The notes under the pieces were generated by a model. It worked only from the letters and a program-made list of their open reading frames with translations, did no database searches and was not told where the DNA came from. Made by a program: the position numbers and the translations under genes. A DNA stretch of 64,000 nt from contig JAZOUB010000041.1 in assembly GCA_045657945.1 (NCBI GenBank), forward strand, positions 49,816-113,815. Direction: 5' to 3'. Source of the DNA: HGM04593 sp045657945 (GTDB lineage Bacteria > Bacteroidota > Bacteroidia > Bacteroidales > Bacteroidaceae). The number at the start of each line of letters is the position of its first letter. Position 1 is the stretch's first letter. Below, piece by piece: positions 27,579 to 35,430 of this stretch.

Positions 27579-27623
27579 CTGCCACAAATTGCCCCATTGT
27601 CAATGCGTGCCTCAACGAGACCC

Positions 27624-27656
27624 GCACGGCGTGACCGAGATGTCCACGCTACGTGC
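27624..27656. repeat. REP-like palindrome B
   Basis: Plus strand: GCACG, GCGTG, loop ACCGAGATGTC, CACGC, bulge TA, CGTGC. Flanked by ACCC on the left and GACC on the right, as for copy C. Confidence 0.7.
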
Positions 27657-27752
27657 GACCAACCTCTGCACGCATCAAAGGAGCCACCTTGTGTCTCCAC
27701 TTCGCTCGTGGGGAGCCTAATTAAAGTTGACAAAGCCGCCTTTTCGCATCCC

Positions 27753-27783
27753 GCGCGGCATGACCAATGTCCATGCTACGCGC
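27753..27783. repeat. REP-like palindrome A
   Basis: Plus strand: GCGCG, GCATG, loop ACCAATGTC, CATGC, bulge TA, CGCGC. Flanked by TCCC and GACT. Confidence 0.7.
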
Positions 27784-27807
27784 GACTAACTGCTGTCGGC
27801 TTTATCG

Positions 27808-27844
27808 ATTAAAATAAATGAGGAGCCTCCTCATTTATTTTAAT
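27808..27844 (-). terminator. Hairpin overlapping the stop codon of small peptide 2
   Basis: A 17-bp perfect stem (ATTAAAATAAATGAGGA and complement) with a 3-nt loop includes the stop codon of the peptide gene at 27840-27842. It could terminate or stabilise that transcript. Confidence 0.6.
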
Positions 27845-28004
27845 TCCAGAGGTTACCCCATGTTCCGCGGCTGCCACCCGAGAGCTGGCCACCGTTTGAG
27901 GTATCTACTGTCTTTTCGTTATCCATTTTGAGTGAAGCTGCAAGCATTGCCTCCGCCTCAACATTTACCTCTACCATGAGAGGTGATACATAAGTCTTCT
28001 TCAT
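27840..28004 (-). CDS. Small peptide 2 of the W-x-N-[LI]-W family, possible peptide precursor
   Basis: The 54-residue ORF starts MKKTYVSPLMVEVNVEAEAM, continues LAAS and ends QLSGGSRGTWGNLWN. It has no signal peptide or membrane helix. The peptide at 41211-41375 has the same length and the same MLAAS at residues 20-24. The tail QLSGGxRGxW is shared with the peptide at 13599-13784. It lies 123 nt downstream of a T9SS cargo gene on the same strand, as peptide 1 does (55 nt). The start pattern YxxP followed by a hydrophobic residue resembles the leader motif bound by PqqD-like recognition domains in lasso-peptide systems. Function is unknown. Confidence 0.75.
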   Translation of the reverse strand: MKKTYVSPLMVEVNVEAEAMLAASLKMDNEKTVDTSNGGQLSGGSRGTWGNLWN

Positions 28005-28042
28005 ATATCGTATAATTCTTTATTCGTTTTTTTATTGCGCCA

Positions 28043-28115
28043 GTAGGGGCAGACCGATGTGTCTGCCCTACATTTGCGCTATTTCTGCAGGGCGAACACA
28101 TCGGTTCGCCCCTAC
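28043..28115. repeat. Intergenic inverted repeat, GTAGGGGC family
   Basis: Two arms beginning GTAGGGGC and containing ACCGATGTGT face each other between the 586-residue cargo gene and small peptide 2. The same unit is found at 30422-30477. Confidence 0.7.
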
Positions 28116-28127
28116 ATTATGTGATTT

Positions 28128-29888
28128 TTACTTTACAAGTGTTTTTTTGCCATTTACAATGTAGATACCGGGAGCAGTGATAGCCTCTACACGGCGGCCT
28201 GTGAGGTCGTAAACAGTTTTCACATTTCCGTTTTCCGTTTTCACCTCTTCAACGCCTGTTGTACCCTCGCCAAAGCGGAAGCTGAAGTTTGCTGCACCCT
28301 GTGCTGCTGCAGGAACTGCGCTTACAGGCAAGTATGCCTTGTTGGCATTGTTAAGGAAAACTTTTACTGAACCAGATGCTTGACTTAGTGCTATAGTGGT
28401 CATCTGTGCCTTGTAGAGGCCGGTTTCGCCTTCAACAACACCAAGTATGTAAGCCTGACCAATGATGTTGGTGTTGATTACTGTACCCTTGAAAAGGTTG
28501 CCGGTTACGGCTGCTGCATTTGTCTCTGATACACTGAAAGTGTACTCACCCTCTGCGCCCTCAAGGATAACGGCTGTGTTTGCAGGGATTACATTCTCAA
28601 TCTGTGTCAATGTTACTTTCTCACCATTGAAACTTCCTTCGGTAATGTAGTATGCCTTTACATTCTCGGGGATTTCAACCTCAGCAGGTGCATAGAATGT
28701 AGCATAGCCGACACCGCTGATATTAGCCTTGAATGAAGCAACTTCTGCAACCTCATATACATAGTGGATAGTCCAACCGCCGGTTCCGGTGTTATAAACA
28801 GGAGTGCCGTTTGAACCATTCTGGACGTTAATCCAGTTGCTGCCTTTTACAAAGCGTACAAGGTTGGCGTCGTTGCTGCCTGTGATGTAAAGGTTTGAGT
28901 CGCCGTCGCCGTTGAATGTACCGTCAACGCCGGGAGCTGTTGCTGTAAATACTGCAGCATTGTCAATTGTTCCAAAATCCTTTGGTGATGATGTCTGCAT
29001 GTATGTGCCGTCCAATTTCTTCAAATAGTATGAACCGGCTTGACCTGCGTTCACAGGCTCCCAAACAAAAATTGCATCATTTGTGAACTCCTCCTCGCTG
29101 TAAGGTACTGCGCCAGTGTTGCCCACAAACCAACGGTTATTTGTGTAAGAGAGGTTTTTGATTGCAATGTATGTGGGCTCGGTTTTTGCCATCAAATCAC
29201 TTGCTGTAACCTGTGTGAGGTATGAAACTTCTGCGGGTTCTTCAGGGAGCTCGGGAGTTGCAACCTCAGTGTCAATAGTCACCTTGAACAATCCATAGAA
29301 GCAACCATAGGCTGTGTAGTTGTTGACAATGTTGATTTTGAGTGTTACGGTTCCGTCAGCAGCCTTGATAGGGGTACTTGGAACAAAATTTACTGTTACA
29401 CTTTCACCTCCATTAGAGTTCACCTTGATTGCGACCTCGTTATGTTGAGCTACTGTGGCGTCATCCTGCTTTAGAATGAAATCAATATGCTGTGCGTTTG
29501 CATTGTCGCCCTGAAATGCACCACCGCCATTCAAAGCAACGCTCTTGAGTGTTATGGCCGTGAATTCGTAGTTGTCGGGAACACCTGCAATGGTAAGTGT
29601 TATTACGCCCGCCGCATCACCGGTCATGTCCTTTGTGTTCTTGTCTGGGCAAAGGATGCTTGAATTTGGAAATGTTGCGCTATTTGCTCCAAATGCTTTC
29701 CAGTTGTAGTTGCAAGCGATAGTTGAGGTGATGCCTGTTGCATCAACATCGCCAGTGCCTGTCACTGTAACATTTGCGTCAGTGCCTGCCGCACTGTTGT
29801 TTCTTGAGAATGTCAAGTCAATTGCATTCTGCGCCATTGTTGCTCCACAGAAGAGCGCAAGCGCCATAGATAGTAAAATTTTCTTCAT
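28128..29888 (-). CDS. Secreted T9SS cargo protein of unknown function, 586 residues
   Basis: A signal peptide (MKKILLSMALALFCGATMA) is followed by a beta-rich N-terminal domain (about 20-205), a lectin-like region (about 225-385), a 120-residue module (GVGYATFYAPAEVEIPENVK to VFLNNANKAYLPV) and a T9SS sorting domain (VYDLTGRRVEAITAPGIYIV). The 120-residue module is also present before the sorting domain of the giant protein at 13840-23022 (LHATFYAPVAVEIPEGVRAY, NNSHKAYLPVEG). No catalytic residues are recognised; it may be an adhesin or glycan-binding protein. It is driven by a G7-tract promoter and followed by small peptide 2. Confidence 0.85.
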   Translation of the reverse strand: MKKILLSMALALFCGATMAQNAIDLTFSRNNSAAGTDANVTVTGTGDVDATGITSTIACNYNWKAFGANSATFPNSSILCPDKNTKDMTGDAAGVITLTIAGVPDNYEFTAITLKSVALNGGGAFQGDNANAQHIDFILKQDDATVAQHNEVAIKVNSNGGESVTVNFVPSTPIKAADGTVTLKINIVNNYTAYGCFYGLFKVTIDTEVATPELPEEPAEVSYLTQVTASDLMAKTEPTYIAIKNLSYTNNRWFVGNTGAVPYSEEEFTNDAIFVWEPVNAGQAGSYYLKKLDGTYMQTSSPKDFGTIDNAAVFTATAPGVDGTFNGDGDSNLYITGSNDANLVRFVKGSNWINVQNGSNGTPVYNTGTGGWTIHYVYEVAEVASFKANISGVGYATFYAPAEVEIPENVKAYYITEGSFNGEKVTLTQIENVIPANTAVILEGAEGEYTFSVSETNAAAVTGNLFKGTVINTNIIGQAYILGVVEGETGLYKAQMTTIALSQASGSVKVFLNNANKAYLPVSAVPAAAQGAANFSFRFGEGTTGVEEVKTENGNVKTVYDLTGRRVEAITAPGIYIVNGKKTLVK

Positions 29889-29927
29889 ATAATTAAATTT
29901 TGCGTTAATGAATACTTTTTAATAACG

Positions 29928-29961
29928 CAAATGTAACTATAAAGAAAGAATTCACCCCCCC
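29928..29961 (-). promoter_or_regulatory. Promoter with -7 box and a G7 tract at the -33 position
   Basis: On the minus strand seven G (29955-29961), a 19-nt spacer and TACATTTG (29928-29935) precede the cargo gene ATG at 29888. The sequence upstream of the tract (TTTTAACATTATTTAACT) is like that at the 9324-9333 tract. Confidence 0.65.
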
Positions 29962-29980
29962 ATTTAGTTAAATAATGTTA

Positions 29981-30092
29981 AAAAAGGGGGCTAAGGGGAC
30001 TAAGGGAGCTAAAGAAAACATTAGTGTTCCTTAGTTCTCCTTATGTTCTTTAGTCTCCTTTTTAATCCCACCTTAGTGCTCCTTTAAACCCT
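29981..30092. repeat. TAAGGG-type low-complexity inverted repeat
   Basis: Units of CTAAGGG are followed by complementary CCTTAG units, as at 27154-27285. It fills the space between the SemiSWEET gene and the cargo gene promoter. Confidence 0.55.
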
Positions 30093-30383
30093 CTTATTGT
30101 TCTTTTTAGAATAGTCATTGTAAACTTTTATTGCAAAGATGATGCAGCTGCATGTGCCGGTGACTGCGTTTGTGATGAACATTGACCAGATGATATTTGG
30201 CTGGTGCAGCAGTCCTTGCAACATAAAGGCGAAGGCACCTATTGCCATGAGCAGGAATGCGGGTACTGATATGCCGTCGGTGTTGCGGGTGCGTATGGTG
30301 GTAATTGCCTGTGGCAGGAAACCGAGAATGAGTCCAATGCTTGCCACATAGCCACAGATTGTGTAAAGGGTTGATTGTTCCAT
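30084..30383 (-). CDS. SemiSWEET-type sugar transporter
   Basis: From ATG 30383 the protein has 99 residues, the normal size of bacterial SemiSWEETs. Three membrane helices contain the PQ-loop motif (GYVASIGLILGFLPQAITTI) and the family's RTRNTDGISVPAF segment; WSMFITNAVTG provides the Asn of the substrate pocket. SemiSWEETs dimerise in the inner membrane and let sugars pass down their gradient. A longer ORF to 30461 runs through a repeat hairpin and is not credible. It lies downstream of prmA but is separated from it by the inverted repeat at 30422-30477. The transported sugar cannot be predicted. Confidence 0.9.
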   Translation of the reverse strand: MEQSTLYTICGYVASIGLILGFLPQAITTIRTRNTDGISVPAFLLMAIGAFAFMLQGLLHQPNIIWSMFITNAVTGTCSCIIFAIKVYNDYSKKNNKRV

Positions 30384-30421
30384 TGTCGTTTTTATTTCAT
30401 AACAATGGTTTTGCGTTTTTG

Positions 30422-30477
30422 TTGTAGGGGCAGACCGATGTGTCTCGTTGGGCAGACACATCGGTCTGCCCCTACAA
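30422..30477. repeat. Perfect 24-bp inverted repeat overlapping the prmA stop codon
   Basis: Arms 30422-30445 and 30454-30477 (beginning TTGTAGGGGCAGACCGATG) are perfectly complementary around an 8-nt loop. The prmA stop (30472-30474) and last sense codon lie inside the right arm. Same repeat family as 28043-28115. Confidence 0.85.
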
Positions 30478-31317
30478 AGTAAACCGCATCATCGCCCAGC
30501 GGTTGTCCTCGGCATAGTCGAGATAGCGCAAACCGTGCTGTGCAGCCTCGGCCTTGAGAACCTCCATGTCCTCGGTGTAGAAACCGCTGATGAAGAGCAA
30601 CGAGCCTGCGTGCATGGCCTTGACATAGTTTACCATGTCCATGAGCAGGATATTGCGGTTGATGTTGGCAATGACCACATCAAAGCTGTCGGTAGGCTTG
30701 ATGGCATCGGCACCACCCAGGCGCACCTCAATGTCGGGGGTGTTGTTGAGGATGATGTTCTCCTTGGCGTTCTCAAAGGCGAATTCGTCGATGTCAATTG
30801 CAACTACATCGGTTGCTCCGTGCTTGCGTGCAAGGATGGCGAGCAGGGCTGTACCGCAACCCATGTCCAGAACGCTCTTGCCTGTCATATCCTGGGCAAG
30901 GATGGCGCGCAGCATGTGGCAGGTTGTCTGGTGATAGCCTGTGCCGAACGCCATCTTGGGGTCTATGAGTATGTCGTAGCGTGCTGCCGGCACATCCTTG
31001 TGGAATGTGCTGTGTATGACGCAGTCCTCGCCAAGCACAATGGGCTGGAAATAGTTCTTCTCCCACTCGGCATTCCAGTCCTCGCCCTCAATGAACTCGT
31101 CGGTGTAGGTGATTGCGAACCCTTCGAGGGGGAAGGCTGCGACAACAGCTGCAACGGCATCGGCGTCATAGAGTGCCTGTGGGGCATAGGCCGACATTCC
31201 GTCTTCCTCGGGAAGGAAACTCTCGAAGCCCACCTCGGCAAGCAGTGCTGCAAGTACATCGGTGGCCACTTCCTCGTTCGGGGTCACGGTGAATTTTACT
31301 CTTGTATAATCGTTCAT
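30472..31317 (-). CDS. prmA: Ribosomal protein L11 methyltransferase
   Basis: From ATG 31317 (MNDYTRVKFTV) the protein has 281 residues, typical for PrmA. The N-terminal substrate-binding part is followed by a class I methyltransferase fold with the SAM motif LDMGCGTALLAILA, the acidic VVAIDIDEFA, and the family motif FDVVIANINRNILL (NxxxN). The PrmA linker signature DPKMAFGTGYHQTT is also present. It trimethylates ribosomal protein L11 in the cytoplasm. The ORF can be read 25 codons further upstream but that part has no family similarity. The 3' end is embedded in an intergenic hairpin repeat. Confidence 0.95.
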   Translation of the reverse strand: MNDYTRVKFTVTPNEEVATDVLAALLAEVGFESFLPEEDGMSAYAPQALYDADAVAAVVAAFPLEGFAITYTDEFIEGEDWNAEWEKNYFQPIVLGEDCVIHSTFHKDVPAARYDILIDPKMAFGTGYHQTTCHMLRAILAQDMTGKSVLDMGCGTALLAILARKHGATDVVAIDIDEFAFENAKENIILNNTPDIEVRLGGADAIKPTDSFDVVIANINRNILLMDMVNYVKAMHAGSLLFISGFYTEDMEVLKAEAAQHGLRYLDYAEDNRWAMMRFTL

Positions 31318-31353
31318 GGTTGTTGATTTATGCTCCCCTCCGGTCTTCGACCA

Positions 31354-31373
31354 CCTCCCCTCGTGAGGGGAGG
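31354..31373. terminator. Hairpin between the glycan genes and prmA
   Basis: CCTCCCC and GGGGAGG pair perfectly around a 6-nt loop, about 60 nt after the GT4 gene stop. No long T run follows, so function is uncertain. Confidence 0.45.
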
Positions 31374-31430
31374 AGCTTTCAAACTCTCCCACCTTGATGT
31401 AACAAGGGGGCTTTTACGGGCGAGGGGAAA

Positions 31431-32489
31431 TTATTTGTTCAATACTGTGTTATATACTTTCTCTATTTTCTTTATGAATACGGGGAACGCAAGTTGCTCT
31501 TCGAAGGTTCTTCTTGCAGCCTTGCCTATCGCACTGCGCTGCCCGGCATCTGCCAAGGCCTTTATGGCCGCAGCAAGTGCCTCGATGTCATCGGGCGCAA
31601 CAAGCAGGCCGCTCTTTCCGTTTGTGATGTACTCGGGCTGTGAGCCGTTGTTGCTTGCTACAACAGGCTTGCCGTGCGACATGTATTCGAGTACTGAAAG
31701 GCTGCCGGCTTCGCGTACACGTGACGGGCAGACGCCAATGTCGGCTTTTTCAATAAGGGGGTGTATGTCGGTTACATGCCCCATCCAGCTTATCTGCTGC
31801 GCTATGCCGGCCTTTTCGGCTATGTCGTGCAGTTCTTTTACATACTCGTCGTTGCCGCTGCCGGCAATGACGAGTCGCGCGTTGGGCAGGGCTGCCATGG
31901 CGTATGCCTGTAGCAGGGTGTCTATACCCTTCTCGGGCGAGAGACGGCCGTGGAACATCAAGGTGAGTTCCTTGTTTGGTGTGCACTCTGCCGTTGCAGT
32001 GGTGTTCTTTATGCTGTTGTGTATTACATGGATCTTTGCGGTATCGATAACCGGCGAGGTGCTCATGAATTCGTTCTTGGCAAGGTGCGAGACGAAGACT
32101 ATCGCGTCGAGCCTGTTGTAGATTGATTTCCTCTTTGCTGCCTTGACAAGGTGGCGTGTCATTACAATGCGCACGTTTCTGTTGCGCGAGAGGGCGCGTG
32201 CGCGCACTGCTGTGGTGGCGTCCTTGAAGTTGTGGACATGTATTATGGCAGGTTGTTCCTTGCCAATGATTCTTGCCAGTTTGAACGGGCTTACAATGTC
32301 TATTGCGCCCTTCAGTGCCATTGTGGTCATCGGTAGGCCGGCCTCCTTGAAACGGTGGGTGACGGCATCGATGTCGCGCGACACAATGGTTACTTCGTGG
32401 CCTTTGGCTGCAAATGTCGTGGCAAGGTCAAGAACATACAGTTCTCCGCCGCCCCAGACTTTGTTCGATACAAGGTGTATGATTTTCAT
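31431..32489 (-). CDS. Glycosyltransferase family 4
   Basis: The 352-residue protein has the GT-B fold of family GT4: an N-terminal acceptor domain with the glycine-rich start (IIHLVSNKVWGGGELYVLDL) and a C-terminal donor domain with FHGRLSPEKGIDTLLQA, VIAGSGNDEYV and the E-x7-E motif region (EAGSLSVLEYMSHGKPVVAS). Such enzymes transfer a sugar from a nucleotide donor to a growing surface glycan or lipid; the sugar is not predictable. It lies 40 nt after the MATE gene and, with GT90, suggests a small operon for a surface polysaccharide or lipopolysaccharide part. Confidence 0.93.
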   Translation of the reverse strand: MKIIHLVSNKVWGGGELYVLDLATTFAAKGHEVTIVSRDIDAVTHRFKEAGLPMTTMALKGAIDIVSPFKLARIIGKEQPAIIHVHNFKDATTAVRARALSRNRNVRIVMTRHLVKAAKRKSIYNRLDAIVFVSHLAKNEFMSTSPVIDTAKIHVIHNSIKNTTATAECTPNKELTLMFHGRLSPEKGIDTLLQAYAMAALPNARLVIAGSGNDEYVKELHDIAEKAGIAQQISWMGHVTDIHPLIEKADIGVCPSRVREAGSLSVLEYMSHGKPVVASNNGSQPEYITNGKSGLLVAPDDIEALAAAIKALADAGQRSAIGKAARRTFEEQLAFPVFIKKIEKVYNTVLNK

Positions 32490-32529
32490 TTTTTTTATTG
32501 TTTCAATGTGCTAATATAATGTTATTAAG

Positions 32530-33879
32530 TCAAGCTTTATGCATGGATGCCTCTTTTTTTCTCACCGTTGACTTGAACCGCAGGTAGAACATCACTCCGG
32601 CACTGGTGAGTCCAAAGGGGAATGACATCCACACTCCCTGCAATCCCCAGTCGAATACGAAACCAAAGAGGTAACCCACCGGTAAAGAGATGACAAAATA
32701 TGCGATAAAGGCATAGAGCATCACTGGCTTTACATCGGCAATGCCTCTTAGGGCGTTGGAGTAGTTGCATTGCAGGCCGTCACCAAACTGGTAAAGGATG
32801 AATGGCAAGCTGAGCGTTGCTACCATTGTGGCGACTTCCCGGTCGTCGTTGAATATGCCGCCGATATGCTGTCGCAACAGGTATATGATTGCCGATGCAA
32901 TAACTGCCATCACCAGTATGAGATGAAAACCGGCACTTGCGGTGTGCCGTATGTTGGCTGTGTCGCCTGTGCCGTTGTAGTTGCTCACCTTGACTGCAAC
33001 TGCTGCTGCCATGCCATAGTATAGCATGAAACCAAGTTGCCCCACCGTGCACATTATTTGGTGGGCAGCGAGTGCGGTTGTTCCAAGCCATCCTACCATT
33101 ATGGTGGCAAGGCTGAACGATGCTGTCTCCAGGCCCATCTGAATGGCCACGGGAAGGCCGATGCGGAACAGCTCTTTCTGGTTCTGCTTGGTGATCTTTG
33201 TGTGCCAAAATCCAAGGGTGTACTCCCTGTAACGCTTTTTCTTGAAGAAGATTACAAGGAAAATGGCGAGCATTGCCATGCGCGAGAGCAGGGTGGAGAT
33301 GCCGGCGCCAAGCAGTCCCAGTTCGGGGAAACCGCACTTGCCGAAGATGAGCAGGTAGTTGCCTGCGATGTTGAGCATGTTGCCCATGAGCAATATCCAC
33401 ATGGATGTCTTTGTGTCGGTAATGCCGTCGGCAAACTGCTTGAATGCGTTGAATAGCAGGATGAACGGCATTGAGATGAGCAGGGTGAGGTAGTATGGGC
33501 GCATCAGTTCAAGCAACTCCAACGGCTGACCCAACTTGTCAATATTCAGGTACAACAGCCACATTATGGTCACGAGTATCAGTGACATCATGCCGTTGGT
33601 AAAGAGTGCATTCCTCAACATTCCGCCGGCCTTGCGCTTCTCGTCACTGCCGAACAGCTTGCCAATGATGGGGGTGAGGCCGTATGAGAAACCTGTGGCG
33701 AATATTATGGCAAGGTTGAATACGTTGTTCACAAAGCCTGCCGCTGCCAGGTCGTTCTTGCCGTGATGCCCCACCATGAAGGTGTCGATAAAGGATACAA
33801 AGATTATGCCCAATTGTCCAATGACAATGGGCAGTCCCAGCCGGGACAGTTCCTTGTAGTGCGATAAGAACGGTTTCAT
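32530..33879 (-). CDS. MATE-family efflux transporter
   Basis: From ATG 33879 (MKPFLSHYKELSRLGLPIV) the protein has 449 residues and twelve predicted helices in the two-lobed MATE layout (FVSFIDTFMVGHHGKNDLAA in lobe 1, ATIMVGWLGTTALAAHQIMC in lobe 2). It sits in the inner membrane and exports organic cations or drugs in exchange for Na+ or H+. A start 13 codons upstream (33918) would overlap the GT90 stop and is less likely. Its place between two glycosyltransferase genes is notable; flippase-like relatives exist in the same superfamily, but this sequence looks like the NorM-type drug/cation branch. Confidence 0.93.
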   Translation of the reverse strand: MKPFLSHYKELSRLGLPIVIGQLGIIFVSFIDTFMVGHHGKNDLAAAGFVNNVFNLAIIFATGFSYGLTPIIGKLFGSDEKRKAGGMLRNALFTNGMMSLILVTIMWLLYLNIDKLGQPLELLELMRPYYLTLLISMPFILLFNAFKQFADGITDTKTSMWILLMGNMLNIAGNYLLIFGKCGFPELGLLGAGISTLLSRMAMLAIFLVIFFKKKRYREYTLGFWHTKITKQNQKELFRIGLPVAIQMGLETASFSLATIMVGWLGTTALAAHQIMCTVGQLGFMLYYGMAAAVAVKVSNYNGTGDTANIRHTASAGFHLILVMAVIASAIIYLLRQHIGGIFNDDREVATMVATLSLPFILYQFGDGLQCNYSNALRGIADVKPVMLYAFIAYFVISLPVGYLFGFVFDWGLQGVWMSFPFGLTSAGVMFYLRFKSTVRKKEASMHKA

Positions 33880-33889
33880 TGACAGGTCT

Positions 33890-34849
33890 TTAACATATGT
33901 CTTGTCCTGTTTCCTCAAAATATTTCTTCATCACCAATAGTGAGATGAGATCCTCCTGCTTTTTGTTGCGGAACTGTCTTACATACTCGTTGGCATTCTT
34001 GATGATGGCCTTGACTTCGTCGATGTGGTTGTTGTAGTATTCGATACGCTCGATAAGGTCAGAGTAATCGGGCTTTATCTCAATGTAGTGGAAATTGGGA
34101 ATGAGCCTACCCTCCATGAACCATGTCTCATATACCGGGCGTGGCATTACTGCTACCGAGTTGCTCGACATCACCCATTTCAGGTTGCTGGCAACATCGT
34201 TGCCTTCGAGTGCCATGATGTATCGGTAGTCAAGGTGCTTGGCAATGGACATGTTCTCGGCACGCCATTTCTGCGGGTTGATGGAATTTGGTGACGTGTC
34301 GCGTACATCACACATTGGATGGTCTGCAAATTTTTCTATGAAATCCTGTCTCCTGGGTTTTCTATATACATATCCGCGGAAAAGAATCTTTGGCATTTTC
34401 TTCTCGAACGGGATTGTGTCTTCCACAAAGAAGAAATGACGCACTTTGTCCATCTTCAGTATCACCGAGTTGGCGTTGTTGCCTGCTATCGGGCGGCTCT
34501 TGACGAATGTGGGATGTTCGGGTACGGTTATAATATCGCCACCTTTTACCATCCAGCGCAAGTCGCGGCGGAAACAACGGGCATATTCGTATGAATCAAG
34601 AAAATAGACGCTGCCGCCGTTCTTCTCCTTGTATCTTTGTTGTGACAGTTCTTTGGCACTGTCGGGGAGCTGTGCGTTGCTTAGTTTGTTATAATAGTTC
34701 ACACGCTCCATTATATATTCATAATTGGGTAACTCGGGTGCTTTCGCAATTCTTTTCAATGTGCGTTTGCGCAACAGGAATTTCGGATACAGCATCAGCG
34801 AAAAACCACGCAAATAGTACAGGAATTTGATATTCTTTCTTGCTTTCAT
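33890..34849 (-). CDS. Glycosyltransferase family 90 (LpsA/CAP10-like)
   Basis: The 319-residue protein matches the GT90 family. Key stretches are ILFRGYVYRKPRRQDFIEKF, HLDYRYIMALEGNDVASNLK and WVMSSNSVAVMPRPVYETWF, followed by PNFHYIEIKPDYSDLIERI. Bacterial GT90 enzymes add sugars, often xylose or glucose, to lipopolysaccharide or surface glycans. The start lacks a signal peptide but has a short hydrophobic stretch (FLYYLRGFSLML) that may associate with the membrane. It is first in the GT90-MATE-GT4 group; the gap to MATE is 10 nt. Confidence 0.9.
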   Translation of the reverse strand: MKARKNIKFLYYLRGFSLMLYPKFLLRKRTLKRIAKAPELPNYEYIMERVNYYNKLSNAQLPDSAKELSQQRYKEKNGGSVYFLDSYEYARCFRRDLRWMVKGGDIITVPEHPTFVKSRPIAGNNANSVILKMDKVRHFFFVEDTIPFEKKMPKILFRGYVYRKPRRQDFIEKFADHPMCDVRDTSPNSINPQKWRAENMSIAKHLDYRYIMALEGNDVASNLKWVMSSNSVAVMPRPVYETWFMEGRLIPNFHYIEIKPDYSDLIERIEYYNNHIDEVKAIIKNANEYVRQFRNKKQEDLISLLVMKKYFEETGQDIC

Positions 34850-34889
34850 TGTCTATTGTCTATTGTCTGTTGCTTGTGTTGCTGTTATT

Positions 34890-35306
34890 TTACATTATGG
34901 CTACCAGCTCCATCTCAAAAATCAATGTAGAATATGCGGGGATGGGGCCACTGTCGCGTGTGCCATAGCCCAACTGGTAGGGGATATATACAATCCAATG
35001 GTCGCCTATATGCATCTGTGTGAGTGCAATCTGCCAGCCCACGATGAGGTCGCTGAGGCGGAACGCCTCGGGGTAGCCACGCTCGTAACTGCTGTCGAAC
35101 ACCTTGCCGTTGATGAGGCTGCCCTTGTAGTGGACGGTGACGACATTGCCACCGCGTGGGCAACGGTCGCCCTCGCCTTGCTTCAGTATTTTCACAAGCA
35201 CGCCTTGTGAAATCTCGAAGAGTTCCTCTTCGCCGTCGCGCAACGCCTGAATGAAGGCTTCGTTGCGCTGCTTGTATTCGTTGTTTTTTGGTTGTTTCTT
35301 TGCCAT
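34890..35306 (-). CDS. FKBP-type peptidyl-prolyl isomerase
   Basis: From ATG 35306 (MAKKQPKNNEYKQRNEAF) the protein has 138 residues: a charged N-terminal helix and one FKBP domain (VTVHYKGSLINGKVFDSSYE, VGWQIALTQMHIGDHWIVYI, LGYGTRDSGPIPAYSTLIFE) with the aromatic pocket residues in place. It catalyses proline isomerisation during folding. No signal peptide is visible, so it is probably cytoplasmic, unlike many periplasmic relatives. The upstream 16 codons of the open frame overlap an AAGGG-type repeat and are not coding. Confidence 0.93.
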   Translation of the reverse strand: MAKKQPKNNEYKQRNEAFIQALRDGEEELFEISQGVLVKILKQGEGDRCPRGGNVVTVHYKGSLINGKVFDSSYERGYPEAFRLSDLIVGWQIALTQMHIGDHWIVYIPYQLGYGTRDSGPIPAYSTLIFEMELVAIM

Positions 35307-35430
35307 GTGTGTTTGTTTAATGCCCAAAAGGGCGTAAAGGGCTAAAAGGCCCAAAAGGGATTATGGAAACTGAAAGGTATGTGGCTGTAAATTCCTCCCC
35401 TGTTTTAGGAAGACAATTTAAGTTTGTTGT

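Larger units (their letters stand above)
27000..27839. other. 840-bp non-coding region with AAGGG tract, terminator, direct repeats and three REP-like palindromes
   Basis: No intact gene is supported. From left to right it holds the sulfatase leader, an imperfect inverted repeat of TAAGGG-like units (27154-27285), a terminator (27308-27337), two copies of a 31-bp direct repeat (27429-27459 and 27548-27578), a broken small-peptide copy (27457-27540) and three hairpins with matching loops. ORFs that cross this region have no protein-like character. Confidence 0.7.

Noticed and set aside
27494..27733. Minus-strand ORF of 79 codons in the repeat region
   Set aside because: It runs through two REP-like palindromes and the direct repeat; the translation is Arg-rich without pattern.
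30448..31326. Plus-strand ORF of 292 codons
   Set aside because: It is the antisense frame of prmA; prmA has all family motifs.
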